Shown: positions 43,688 through 51,799 of the stretch, piece after piece
How positions within the stretch are numbered: position 1 is the stretch's first letter
Layout: every line of letters starts with the position of its first letter
From: Caccoplasma sp905210875
GTDB taxonomy: Bacteria; Bacteroidota; Bacteroidia; Bacteroidales; UBA11471
Direction of reading: 5' to 3'
Assembly (NCBI GenBank): GCA_963931635.1
Contig: OZ007034.1
Coordinates: forward strand, 2,232,001 to 2,296,000
Length of the DNA: 64,000 nt
The notes under the pieces: generated by a model
Database searches by the model: none
What the model saw: only the letters and a program-made list of their open reading frames with translations
Told to the model about the DNA's origin: nothing
Translations under genes and position numbers: made by a program

Positions 43688-44593
43688 TTATTTCAATGCG
43701 ATGCGTTTCAGGGGCGATGAGGCGACAAGATAGCCTACAATGGCTCGGTAGGGAAGGGTGATGCGGGTGGTGCCAGTAGAGTAGGGCGCGATGTCGTAGG
43801 GGTTGAAGAGCCAGGTAATGCCCGTGTCGCTTATCATGAAGTTGTCATCGACGATAATGTTGTCGGCTTCGTAGCTTTTCTCTCCGAGCTTGTCGACCGT
43901 GGTACCGAGGTCATCGGCCAGTTGTTGACGCAGCATACGGCTTATCAGGTTGTAATCGCTTTCGGCAAAAAGATCGTTCAACGATAATACCTTTCCGCTG
44001 TTGAGGTCTACAACCGTGTACGATGTAGCAGTCATGCCGTGTGCACCCCCGGTGAACGAGTAGTATTCAATGCTGAATCCCCAAAAACGGTTGGCGTTGT
44101 AGAGGTTCTGGCTGTGAATGAACGTTTCATAGTTCATCCAGCCTTCGTTACGGTGTCTCCGTTTTTTGACATAGGGTTTGATTTCGGCCTCGTATTCGGC
44201 AATGTAGTTCTGTACATACTGTTCGGCGGCCGTACGGGGTGAGGTGCTTCCCTGCATCTCCTGAGGCAGGGCGTTTACGAAGAGGCGTTGCAGGGCAGCC
44301 ACGGTCGAATTGCCTGTGTCGCCGCCTGTGGGATAGGTAAGGCTGATGTCGATGGAGCAGCCGGGAAGTTCGCTATTGTTGTCGATGTGTTTTTTGTCGG
44401 AATAGGTATAGGACGAAAATGTGAGTTTCCCGTTCTTTTTTACAGGTTGGGCCTTGGACGGTTCGGGATTTGAGACGGTCTCTTTTGTCTGGGTAGACGT
44501 TGCGGTTTTTTCTTGCTTTCCGGTGTTCCATTGGCACGATGCCAACAGGAACAGGCAACTTGCTGCGGCAAGTGTTGTTTTGAGACGTTTCAT
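43688..44593 (-). CDS. DUF3298/RsiV-like lipoprotein
   Basis: A 301-residue lipoprotein: MKRLKTTLAAASCLFLLASC (lipobox LASC), a Lys/Thr-rich linker, then a DUF4163 + DUF3298 pair, recognisable from YYSFTGGAHGMTATSYTVVDLNSGKVLSLNDLF and the C-terminal FNPYDIAPYSTGTTRITLPY. The GGAHG element and fold are those of RsiV, the lysozyme-sensing anti-sigma factor, but no sigma-binding cytoplasmic part or sigma gene is present. Start chosen at the lipoprotein signal rather than the frame opening at 44623. Confidence 0.85.
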   Translation of the reverse strand: MKRLKTTLAAASCLFLLASCQWNTGKQEKTATSTQTKETVSNPEPSKAQPVKKNGKLTFSSYTYSDKKHIDNNSELPGCSIDISLTYPTGGDTGNSTVAALQRLFVNALPQEMQGSTSPRTAAEQYVQNYIAEYEAEIKPYVKKRRHRNEGWMNYETFIHSQNLYNANRFWGFSIEYYSFTGGAHGMTATSYTVVDLNSGKVLSLNDLFAESDYNLISRMLRQQLADDLGTTVDKLGEKSYEADNIIVDDNFMISDTGITWLFNPYDIAPYSTGTTRITLPYRAIVGYLVASSPLKRIALK

Positions 44594-44669
44594 AGAGGTA
44601 TTGGTTGATGTTGGACAATACAATATTACAAATGTAGGTAAAAAAAACGGGTGAACCGAATAGTTGTCG

Positions 44670-44677
44670 TATATTTG
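44670..44677 (+). promoter_or_regulatory. -7 element of the CvfB-like gene
   Basis: TATATTTG, 19 bases before the ATG at 44697. It is enclosed by an inverted repeat AACCGA (44654-44659) and TCGGTT (44680-44685). Confidence 0.45.
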
Positions 44678-44696
44678 TATCGGTTAAAAAATTTTT

Positions 44697-45533
44697 ATGA
44701 CAGAAGTAGGAAAATACAATACGTTACCGATTGTGCGTTCGGTCGATTTCGGTGTCTACCTCGATGGTGGGGAGTTGGGCGAAATACTCTTGCCGCAACG
44801 TTATCTCCCCGAAGGAAGCCGGATAGGCGATGAGGTAGAGGTGTTTGTCTTTTACGATAGCGAAGACCGCCTCATTGCCACCACAGAACGTCCCTATGCC
44901 CAAGTGGGCGAGTTTGCCGTGCTCAAAGTCAATTCGGTCAATCCCGTCGGTGTTTTCCTCGATTGGGGGTTGGCCTCGAAAGAGTTGCTCGTACCGTTCA
45001 GGGAGCAGCGAGCCGAGATGTTCCCCGGGAAATATTATGTAGTCTATCTCTATGTTGACGAAGTGTCGGGGCGCATTGTGGCTACGGCCAAGATAAACCG
45101 CTTTCTGCAAAAAACGCCGGTCGATTATACCCTCAATCAAGAGGTCTCCCTGCTGGTAACGCAGCAGACCGAGCTGGGCTTTAAGGTCATTATCGACAAT
45201 GCCCATTGGGGTATGATTTATTATAATGAGATATTCAAACCGGTGCATCGGGGCGACCGACTGACCGGGTATGTAACTCACATCCGAGCCGACGAAAAGG
45301 TCGACGTGGCCTTGCAGCCGGTGGGTTACAGCGGGGTCGACACACTCTCGCAGGAGATACTCGATGCGATACGCCGCAACGGGGGGACTATACCCTATAA
45401 CGACAAGTCCGATGCCGGTGCGATTGCCGAGGCATTCGGTTGTAGCAAGAAAAATTTCAAGAAGGCCGTTGGGGCACTGTACCGGCAACGTCTGATAGAG
45501 ATTCTCGACGACGGCATACGCCTTGTCAAATAA
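44697..45533 (+). CDS. S1-like RNA-binding protein, CvfB family
   Basis: A 278-residue cytoplasmic protein with tandem S1-like OB folds (residues about 5-60, 65-130 and 140-210) and a C-terminal winged helix (DAGAIAEAFGCSKKNFKKAVGALYRQRLIEI). This is the architecture of CvfB/YitL, an RNA-binding regulator of virulence-related genes in Staphylococcus. Its RNA targets here are unknown. It is monocistronic and convergent with nadE. Confidence 0.9.
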   Translation: MTEVGKYNTLPIVRSVDFGVYLDGGELGEILLPQRYLPEGSRIGDEVEVFVFYDSEDRLIATTERPYAQVGEFAVLKVNSVNPVGVFLDWGLASKELLVPFREQRAEMFPGKYYVVYLYVDEVSGRIVATAKINRFLQKTPVDYTLNQEVSLLVTQQTELGFKVIIDNAHWGMIYYNEIFKPVHRGDRLTGYVTHIRADEKVDVALQPVGYSGVDTLSQEILDAIRRNGGTIPYNDKSDAGAIAEAFGCSKKNFKKAVGALYRQRLIEILDDGIRLVK

Positions 45534-45561
45534 CGGGGCGACGTACGGCTGCATTATAACA

Positions 45562-45592
45562 GAGGGGCTGCCACATTGTGTGGCAGCCCCTC
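45562..45592. terminator. bidirectional hairpin between CvfB-like and nadE genes
   Basis: Perfect 14-bp stem gaggggctgccaca/tgtggcagcccctc with a 3-base loop between two convergent genes. No long T-run on either side. Confidence 0.7.
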
Positions 45593-45617
45593 ACTGTATA
45601 TTGTGTGATGGAGTAGA

Positions 45618-47546
45618 TTAATTTTCCAGCTCCTCGCAGGCTTTGAGCCACAAGGCACTGCTGGCGTCGCTCGGCATGCGCCAGTCGCCTCTCGGCGAAA
45701 GGCTCACCGAACCCACCTTGGGCCCGTCGGGCAAACATGAGCGTTTGAACTGTTGCGAGAAGAAGCGGCGGAAGAAGGTGGTGAGCCACTTTTTGATTGT
45801 GGCCCGGTCGTAGGATTCTCCGAAGGCCTCCTGGGCCAGAAAGTAAATCTTTTCGGGCCGGAAGCCGTATCGCAGGAAATAATAGAGGAAGAAGTCGTGC
45901 AACTCATACGGACCTACGAGGTCTTCGGTCTTCTGTTTGATGTTGCCCTGTTCGTCGGCCGGAATCAGTTCGGGGCTGATGGGGGTATTCACAATGTCGA
46001 TGAGTGTGGCGCCCGTCGCCTTGTCGCTGGCTTGCAGGGCCACCCAGCTCACCAGGTGACGCACCAGTGTTTTGGGTACACCGGCATTGACACCGTACAT
46101 CGACATGTGGTCGCCGTTGTAGGTTGCCCAGCCCAGTGCCAGCTCCGAGAGGTCGCCCGTACCGATGACGAGACCGTTGACCTGATTGGCAATGTCCATC
46201 AGTATCTGTGTGCGTTCGCGGGCCTGGCTGTTTTCGTAGGTTACGTCGTGTATGTTTCTGTCGTGGCCTATGTCGGCAAAGTGTTGCAGGCAGGCCTCTC
46301 TGATACTGATTTCGCGTATCGTTACCCCCAGCGAGCGCATGAGGTCGAGCGCATTGTTGTAGGTGCGGTCGGTTGTGCCGAATCCCGGCATTGTGATGCC
46401 GAAGATATGTGAACGGTCGATGTGCAGGCGGTCAAAGGCTCTGACCGTAACGAGCAGGGCCAGTGTCGAGTCGAGGCCTCCCGATATGCCTACCACCACG
46501 TTTTGGGCTCCGGTGTGTTTCAGCCGTTTGACCAGTCCAGAAACCTGTATGTTGAAAATCTCTTCGCAGCGTTCGTTGAGCATTTGCTCGATATGTGGGA
46601 TAAAGGGGTGCGGGTCGATCGTCCGGGAGAGCTTTTTGAGGTTGAGGCGGGCCATTTTCACGGCGATGGTACGATAGGGGGCATCGGTTGTAGCGCACGC
46701 CGAGAAACCGGTATTCATGCGTCGTTCGCACATGAGCCGTTCGACGTCGATTTCGGTAACGGTCAGTTGGGCTGTATCGGAGAAGCGCTGGCTCTCGGTC
46801 AGCAGAATGCCGTTCTCGGCAATGATGGCGTTGCCTCCGAAAACAACGTCGGTCGACGATTCTCCAAGCCCCGACGAGGCGTAGAGGTAGGCCGATACCG
46901 TGCGGGCCGACTGTTGCGCGATGAGCTGACGCAGGTAGTGGTGTTTCCCTACCAGTTCGTCGCTGGCCGAGAGGTTGACGATAACGTTGGCCCCGTGCAG
47001 GACATGATGCGACGATGGCGGAATAGCCACCCACAGGTCTTCGCACAACTCTACGGCCATGACCGCTTTCCCCCACGAGAAGAGCAGCCGCGCACCGAAA
47101 GGCACCTCCTGCCCGCAGCAGGTGAGGGTGTTGCCCTCGGCCTCGGCGGCCTGGCAGAACCACCGTTTCTCGTAGAACTCCTTATAATTAGGCAGAAAGC
47201 TTTTGGGCACAATGCCGTATATCGTTCCGTGGCCTACGACGACAGCCGTGTTGAAGAGGCGGTTGCCTTGTGCCAGCGGGCACCCCACAACGGCCAGCAC
47301 GTCGGTCTCCCGCGAAGCCTTGATGATGCGGCTCAGTGCGGCCTCGGCCTCTTCCAGCAGAAGAGCCTGCCCGAAAAGGTCGCCGCAGGTATAGCCTGTG
47401 ATGCACAATTCGGGGAAAACAATCAGCTCGACCTGTTGACGGTCGGCCTCGTGCAGCAGTTCGACAATCTGTTCGCTGTTGTAGCGGCAGTCGGCCACCC
47501 GGCAGAGGGGAATAGCCGTGGCTGTCTTTATAAATCCGTAGTCCAT
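45618..47546 (-). CDS. nadE: glutamine-dependent NAD+ synthetase
   Basis: A 642-residue two-domain enzyme that amidates deamido-NAD to NAD. The N-terminal nitrilase-type glutaminase has the catalytic triad elements (Glu in LIVFPELCITGY, Lys in IVPKSFLPNYKEFYEKR, Cys in VELCEDLW), and the C-terminal synthetase has the PP-loop VGISGGLDSTLALL followed by MPGFGTTDRTYNNA. Length is typical of the long form. It is monocistronic. A long frame on the opposite strand is a codon-bias shadow. Confidence 0.95.
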   Translation of the reverse strand: MDYGFIKTATAIPLCRVADCRYNSEQIVELLHEADRQQVELIVFPELCITGYTCGDLFGQALLLEEAEAALSRIIKASRETDVLAVVGCPLAQGNRLFNTAVVVGHGTIYGIVPKSFLPNYKEFYEKRWFCQAAEAEGNTLTCCGQEVPFGARLLFSWGKAVMAVELCEDLWVAIPPSSHHVLHGANVIVNLSASDELVGKHHYLRQLIAQQSARTVSAYLYASSGLGESSTDVVFGGNAIIAENGILLTESQRFSDTAQLTVTEIDVERLMCERRMNTGFSACATTDAPYRTIAVKMARLNLKKLSRTIDPHPFIPHIEQMLNERCEEIFNIQVSGLVKRLKHTGAQNVVVGISGGLDSTLALLVTVRAFDRLHIDRSHIFGITMPGFGTTDRTYNNALDLMRSLGVTIREISIREACLQHFADIGHDRNIHDVTYENSQARERTQILMDIANQVNGLVIGTGDLSELALGWATYNGDHMSMYGVNAGVPKTLVRHLVSWVALQASDKATGATLIDIVNTPISPELIPADEQGNIKQKTEDLVGPYELHDFFLYYFLRYGFRPEKIYFLAQEAFGESYDRATIKKWLTTFFRRFFSQQFKRSCLPDGPKVGSVSLSPRGDWRMPSDASSALWLKACEELEN

Positions 47547-47638
47547 GATGTTCTTGTCAAGATATATTGCAAAAGTAGAAATTTTCGGAGCTTTCTGCCA
47601 ATTTGCTTTTGAAATTTTTCTCTTTGGCAGCGAATCCT

Positions 47639-47646
47639 TATTTTTG
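47639..47646 (+). promoter_or_regulatory. -7 element of the DPP-IV gene
   Basis: TATTTTTG, 26 bases before the ATG at 47673. Confidence 0.45.
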
Positions 47647-47672
47647 TAAGACGATAAATAAACCGATGAAAT

Positions 47673-49856
47673 ATGAAGTTGAATTTACCTGAAATCCTGT
47701 GTGCCGTGGCGCTGACAGTGGGCGCGGCACCGCTCTCTTCGATGGAGGTCGACGACCTCTTTTCGGGAAAATACCGGGCGAAGTCGGTGGCCGGGATACG
47801 CCCCTCGGCCGATGGTGTGCATTATACCTGTCTCTCGCCCGACCGCACATGCATCGTGCGCTATGCCTATGCCACGGGCGAAGTGGTCGATACCCTGCTC
47901 GACGTGGCACGCGTGCCCGGGAAGCCGGTGCAGAGCATCTCGGGATATTCCTTTGGAGAAGACGAAGACCGTATGCTCATCTATACCGATGTGGAGATGA
48001 TATATCGCCGATCGTTCCGTGCCGCCTACTACTTCACGCGGGTGGGAAGCCATGCGTTGCAACCCTTGTCGGAGCAGTTTCCCAAGCAGCAGATTGCCAC
48101 GCTGTCGCCCGACGGCACACGGGTGGCCTTTGTTCACGAAAACAATATTTACGTAAAGAATCTCCTCGACGGCAGCGAAGTGCAGATAACGCACGACGGC
48201 GAGAAAAACAAGATACTCAACGGCGTTACCGACTGGGTGTATGAAGAGGAGTTTGCCCAGACCCGCCTGATGGCCTGGTCGCCCGACAGTCGGGCATTGG
48301 CCTTTGTTCGTACCGACGAGAGCGACGTGCAGGAGTATCCCATGCAGCTTTTCTGTACCCCTTCGGGCCGTTACGACGCACCCGACGATGTCTATCCACG
48401 TTATGCCGGATTTAAATATCCCGTGGCCGGTGCCGACAACAGCCGCATCTCGTTCCAGGTATGGAAAGAAAACGACGCTGCCCCTCATGCCGTGGCTTTG
48501 CCGGTCGATGGTGAGACCTATCTCCCGGCCATCAACATAATACCGCGCACCGGCGAGTGGGTCGTTACGGCCCTCAACCGGTTGCAGAATCATATACGCC
48601 TGCTGGCCGTCGACATAGAAAAAGAGACCACTCGTCTCCTTTATGAAGATACGAGCGATACCTACATCAACGAAGAAGATATTACATCGGCCGTTTTCTA
48701 TCCCGACTGCTTCATGGCCTTCTCCGAGAAGACCGGCTACCGCCACATCTACCAGTATGGTTACGACGGCAAGCTGCAACGCACCGTTACCGTGGGAGAG
48801 TGGGAGGTTACCGATTATTACGGACGCGACGCCCGGGGCAACATCTATTACCAGTCGACCGAGGAAGGTCCTCTTTACCGCACGCTCTACTGCATCGACC
48901 GTAAAGGTAAACGCCGTAAACTCTCGACCCGGCCGGGAAACAACACCGCCTGGTTCAATCCCTCGTGTACCTATTACATCAGCCAGTACAGCAACGCCGT
49001 CACCCCTCCAGTCTATACCCTTCACGATGCCAAACGCCGTCGTGTGGTGCGTACCCTTGAAGACAATGCCGACTTCCCGGTTGAGGATTTTGTCAAGAAG
49101 GAATTTTTTACTTTCACGACTCCCGAAGGTGTCGAGCTCAACGGTTTCATGATGAAGCCGGCCGATTTCGACACAACTCGTCGCTATCCGGTCGTGATGA
49201 TGCAGTATAGCGGCCCCGGGTCGCAGCAGGTACTCGATGCGTGGAGCTCGGCCGACTGGCAGCAGGTACTCGTGCCGCAAGGCTTCATCGTGGCCTGTGT
49301 CGACGGTCGCGGTACCGGTGCACGAGGCACGGAATTCCGCTGCTGCACCTATGGCCAGCTGGGGGTACTCGAAGCCCAGGACCAGATATCTGCCGCCCGC
49401 TATATGGCATCGCTGCCCTATGTTGACGCCGGTCGCATAGCCATCTGGGGGTGGAGTTTCGGCGGATTTACCACCCTTATGTCGATGTCGATGAGCAGTG
49501 GCGTGTACAAGGCCGGTGTAGCCATTGCCCCGGTAACCGACTGGCGCTTCTACGACACGGTATATACCGAGCGGTACATGTCGACTCCGCAGCAGAACCG
49601 TGTCGGCTACGATGCCGCATCGCCCTTGTGTCGGGCAGCCTCTCTCTCGGGCAATCTCCTGATTGTTGCCGGTACGGCCGACGACAATGTGCATTACACC
49701 AACACCCTGCGCTATATCAATGCCCTCGTGGCAGCCGACAAGCAGTTTGAAATGCAGATGTATACCGATCGCAACCACAGCATCTACGGGGGAAACTCCC
49801 GCCAGCACCTCTACAAGAAATTCATCGAATTTTTCCATCGCCAACTCTTGCTGTAG
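47673..49856 (+). CDS. dipeptidyl-peptidase IV (S9B family)
   Basis: A 727-residue exported serine peptidase with a short signal peptide (MKLNLPEILCAVALTVGAAP). An eight-bladed propeller carries the substrate-anchoring double Glu in TDWVYEEEF, and the C-terminal alpha/beta-hydrolase domain has the nucleophile Ser in IWGWSFGGF, Asp in GTADDNVH and His in DRNHSIYGG. It releases X-Pro or X-Ala dipeptides. Length is normal. The gene is GC-rich (39 of 60 bases at 49321-49380). Its stop codon TAG is directly followed by the ATG of the first methyltransferase; no terminator separates them. Confidence 0.94.
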   Translation: MKLNLPEILCAVALTVGAAPLSSMEVDDLFSGKYRAKSVAGIRPSADGVHYTCLSPDRTCIVRYAYATGEVVDTLLDVARVPGKPVQSISGYSFGEDEDRMLIYTDVEMIYRRSFRAAYYFTRVGSHALQPLSEQFPKQQIATLSPDGTRVAFVHENNIYVKNLLDGSEVQITHDGEKNKILNGVTDWVYEEEFAQTRLMAWSPDSRALAFVRTDESDVQEYPMQLFCTPSGRYDAPDDVYPRYAGFKYPVAGADNSRISFQVWKENDAAPHAVALPVDGETYLPAINIIPRTGEWVVTALNRLQNHIRLLAVDIEKETTRLLYEDTSDTYINEEDITSAVFYPDCFMAFSEKTGYRHIYQYGYDGKLQRTVTVGEWEVTDYYGRDARGNIYYQSTEEGPLYRTLYCIDRKGKRRKLSTRPGNNTAWFNPSCTYYISQYSNAVTPPVYTLHDAKRRRVVRTLEDNADFPVEDFVKKEFFTFTTPEGVELNGFMMKPADFDTTRRYPVVMMQYSGPGSQQVLDAWSSADWQQVLVPQGFIVACVDGRGTGARGTEFRCCTYGQLGVLEAQDQISAARYMASLPYVDAGRIAIWGWSFGGFTTLMSMSMSSGVYKAGVAIAPVTDWRFYDTVYTERYMSTPQQNRVGYDAASPLCRAASLSGNLLIVAGTADDNVHYTNTLRYINALVAADKQFEMQMYTDRNHSIYGGNSRQHLYKKFIEFFHRQLLL

Positions 49857-50753
49857 ATGAATGATTATGTTCGTTCTCCCTTAAACTATATTGGGGGAAA
49901 ATATAAACTATTACCCCAAATATTACCTTTGTTCCCTCGCAAAATAAATACGTTTGTCGATTTATTTTGTGGGGGGTGTAATGTTGGTATTAATGTTCAT
50001 GCACATCGCGTAGTATTTAATGATATCCTCTCATATTTGATAGATTTGTATGTATCTCTAAAAGAAAATGATGTTCAGACAATATTGAACCATATAGACC
50101 ATAGAATAGAAACATTCAATCTTTCATTGACAAATGAGGTAGGATATAAAAAAATGCGCGATATATATAATCAAGATAGGAATCCTTTGGATTTATTTGT
50201 GTTAGTCGCGTATTCATTCAATCATCAGATTAGATTCAATAATTCTCATGAATTTAATAATCCATTTGGTAGAGATAGAAGTCGCTATAATGAGACGATG
50301 AAAAGAAATTTACGGCGATTCATTGAGCATATACAATCTTCCAATGCCTTATTTACATGCCAAAATTACGACAAATTTGATTTTTCGGTGTTGGGAGGGG
50401 ACGATTTTGTCTATTGTGATCCTCCATATTTGATTACGACGGGAACGTACAATGATGGAAAAAGAGGGTTTACCGGGTGGTCTGAACAGGAGGAAAAGTG
50501 TTTGTATGAAATATTGAATGGATTGACAAAATCGGGAATTTCATTTGCTTTGTCTAATGTGTTGATTCATAAAGGGAAAGAGAATGATATATTGAGAAAG
50601 TGGATAGCTGAAAATAATTATGTTATTCATTATCTGAATAGTGATTATGCCAACTCAAATTATCATACGAAAAATAGGCAAAAAACGTCTACCATAGAGG
50701 TGTTGATTACTAACTACATTCCAAAGAAGATTCAATATGAGATATTTGGGTAA
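49857..50753 (+). CDS. DNA adenine N6-methyltransferase, D12 class (M1 of R-M cassette)
   Basis: A 298-residue alpha-class (D12/Dam-like) methyltransferase. The SAM-binding motifs are motif X SPLNYIGGKYKLLPQI (about 7-22) and motif I FVDLFCGGCNVG (33-44); the catalytic motif IV is DPPY (188-191), separated from motif I by the target-recognition region, as in Dam-type enzymes. It methylates adenine N6 at an unknown site. The ATG follows the DPP-IV stop without a gap, and composition falls sharply (18 G+C of 60 bases at 50101-50160). It overlaps the next methyltransferase gene by 17 bases. No own promoter was recognised. Confidence 0.92.
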   Translation: MNDYVRSPLNYIGGKYKLLPQILPLFPRKINTFVDLFCGGCNVGINVHAHRVVFNDILSYLIDLYVSLKENDVQTILNHIDHRIETFNLSLTNEVGYKKMRDIYNQDRNPLDLFVLVAYSFNHQIRFNNSHEFNNPFGRDRSRYNETMKRNLRRFIEHIQSSNALFTCQNYDKFDFSVLGGDDFVYCDPPYLITTGTYNDGKRGFTGWSEQEEKCLYEILNGLTKSGISFALSNVLIHKGKENDILRKWIAENNYVIHYLNSDYANSNYHTKNRQKTSTIEVLITNYIPKKIQYEIFG

Positions 50754-51799
50754 TAAAGAAAATATTATACCTTATATATATTCTGTATTAGAAAGTAAAG
50801 GAATTGTTGGCAAAAGTTTTTTCGATTTTTTTTCGGGAACAACAAGTGTTGCAAAATTTTATAAGCGAAAAGGATATAAGGTATATACGTCAGATATGAT
50901 GTATTTCTCATATTGTTTGCAAAAAGCATATATAGAGAATAATGAAACTCCTACGTTCAAAGCTCTTTGTCCTATAATTGGTAATGCAACATCTCGTCTT
51001 TTTGATTCTCCGTTAGTTTCTGTATTAGAGTATTTGGACACTATACCATTGCGAGACGGTTTTATTTTTGAAAATTACACACCCGGAGGGACATCGTATT
51101 TGGCCTCTCCTCGTATGTATTTTATAGATGAGAACGGGAAAAAAAATAGATGCAATCAGACAACAAATAGAGTTATGGAATAGTGATGGGTTGTTGACTG
51201 ATAACGAGTATTTTATTCTGTTGTCTTGCCTAATAGAGACCGTTTCATTTTATGCAAATGTTTCCGGTGTATATGCGGCATTTCAAAAGAAATGGGATCC
51301 ACGCGCTATTAAGACAATGAAACTTCGTCCGATTGAAATCATTAAAAATGATTATAGTAACGAAGTATATTATGGCGATAGCTTATCTTTATTAGATGAT
51401 ATAGAAGTCGATATTCTCTATATAGATCCTCCATATAATGAACGTCAATATGCGCCTAATTATCATTTATTAGAAACCATAGCATGCTATGATTCGCCAA
51501 TAATTCGAGGTGTAACAGGTATGCGCGAATATTCTAAGCAGAAATCTTCATTTTGTAACGAAAAATCAGCATTTTCTGATTTAGATAGGATAGCTCGAAT
51601 GGGACACTATAACTATTTGGTATTGAGTTATAATTCAGAAGGCATTATGAATAGAGAGGGTATAATAGATACTTTATCTCGATATGGTACGGTTTCATTA
51701 GAACAGTTTGAGTATTTACGCTTTAAAAGTAATAATAACGGTTCATCTCGTACTAAAAAGCATGTATATGAACAAATATATATATTGAAACGCTCGTGA
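50737..51799 (+). pseudogene. second D12 adenine methyltransferase, frameshifted at an A8 tract (possibly phase-variable)
   Basis: Two reading frames together make one Dam-like methyltransferase. Frame 1 (50737-51183) holds motif X RYLGNKENIIPYI and motif I FFDFFSGTTSV (about 29-38). Frame 2 (open through 51799) holds IDAIRQQIELW, the ANVSGVYAAFQKKWDPRA segment and the catalytic motif DPPYNERQY (about 100 of that frame). The join is at an A8 run (51139-51146): as read, the frame passes into NRCNQTTNRVME and stops at 51183; with one A fewer it continues GKKIDAIRQQIE and gives 353 residues, matching the family across the junction. So the gene is off as read. An ATG at 51128 inside frame 2 could allow a C-terminal fragment. 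Mutation, phase variation, slippage or assembly error can all explain it. Confidence 0.88.
51139..51146 (+). repeat. homopolymer A8 tract at the methyltransferase frame break
   Basis: Eight consecutive A's after GGG within the second methyltransferase gene. Seven A's would restore the frame. A candidate slippage site for phase switching or transcriptional slippage. Confidence 0.85.

Noticed and set aside
46422..47612. 396-codon plus-strand frame over nadE
   Set aside because: Shadow of nadE, no domain motifs.
47685..49844. 719-codon open frame on the minus strand over DPP-IV
   Set aside because: Same codon-bias effect; no recognisable domain, and the plus frame is a complete S9 peptidase.
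51128..51799. Frame 2 of the second methyltransferase as an independent gene
   Set aside because: It lacks motifs X and I, which are in the upstream frame; the family sequence continues across the A8 tract.
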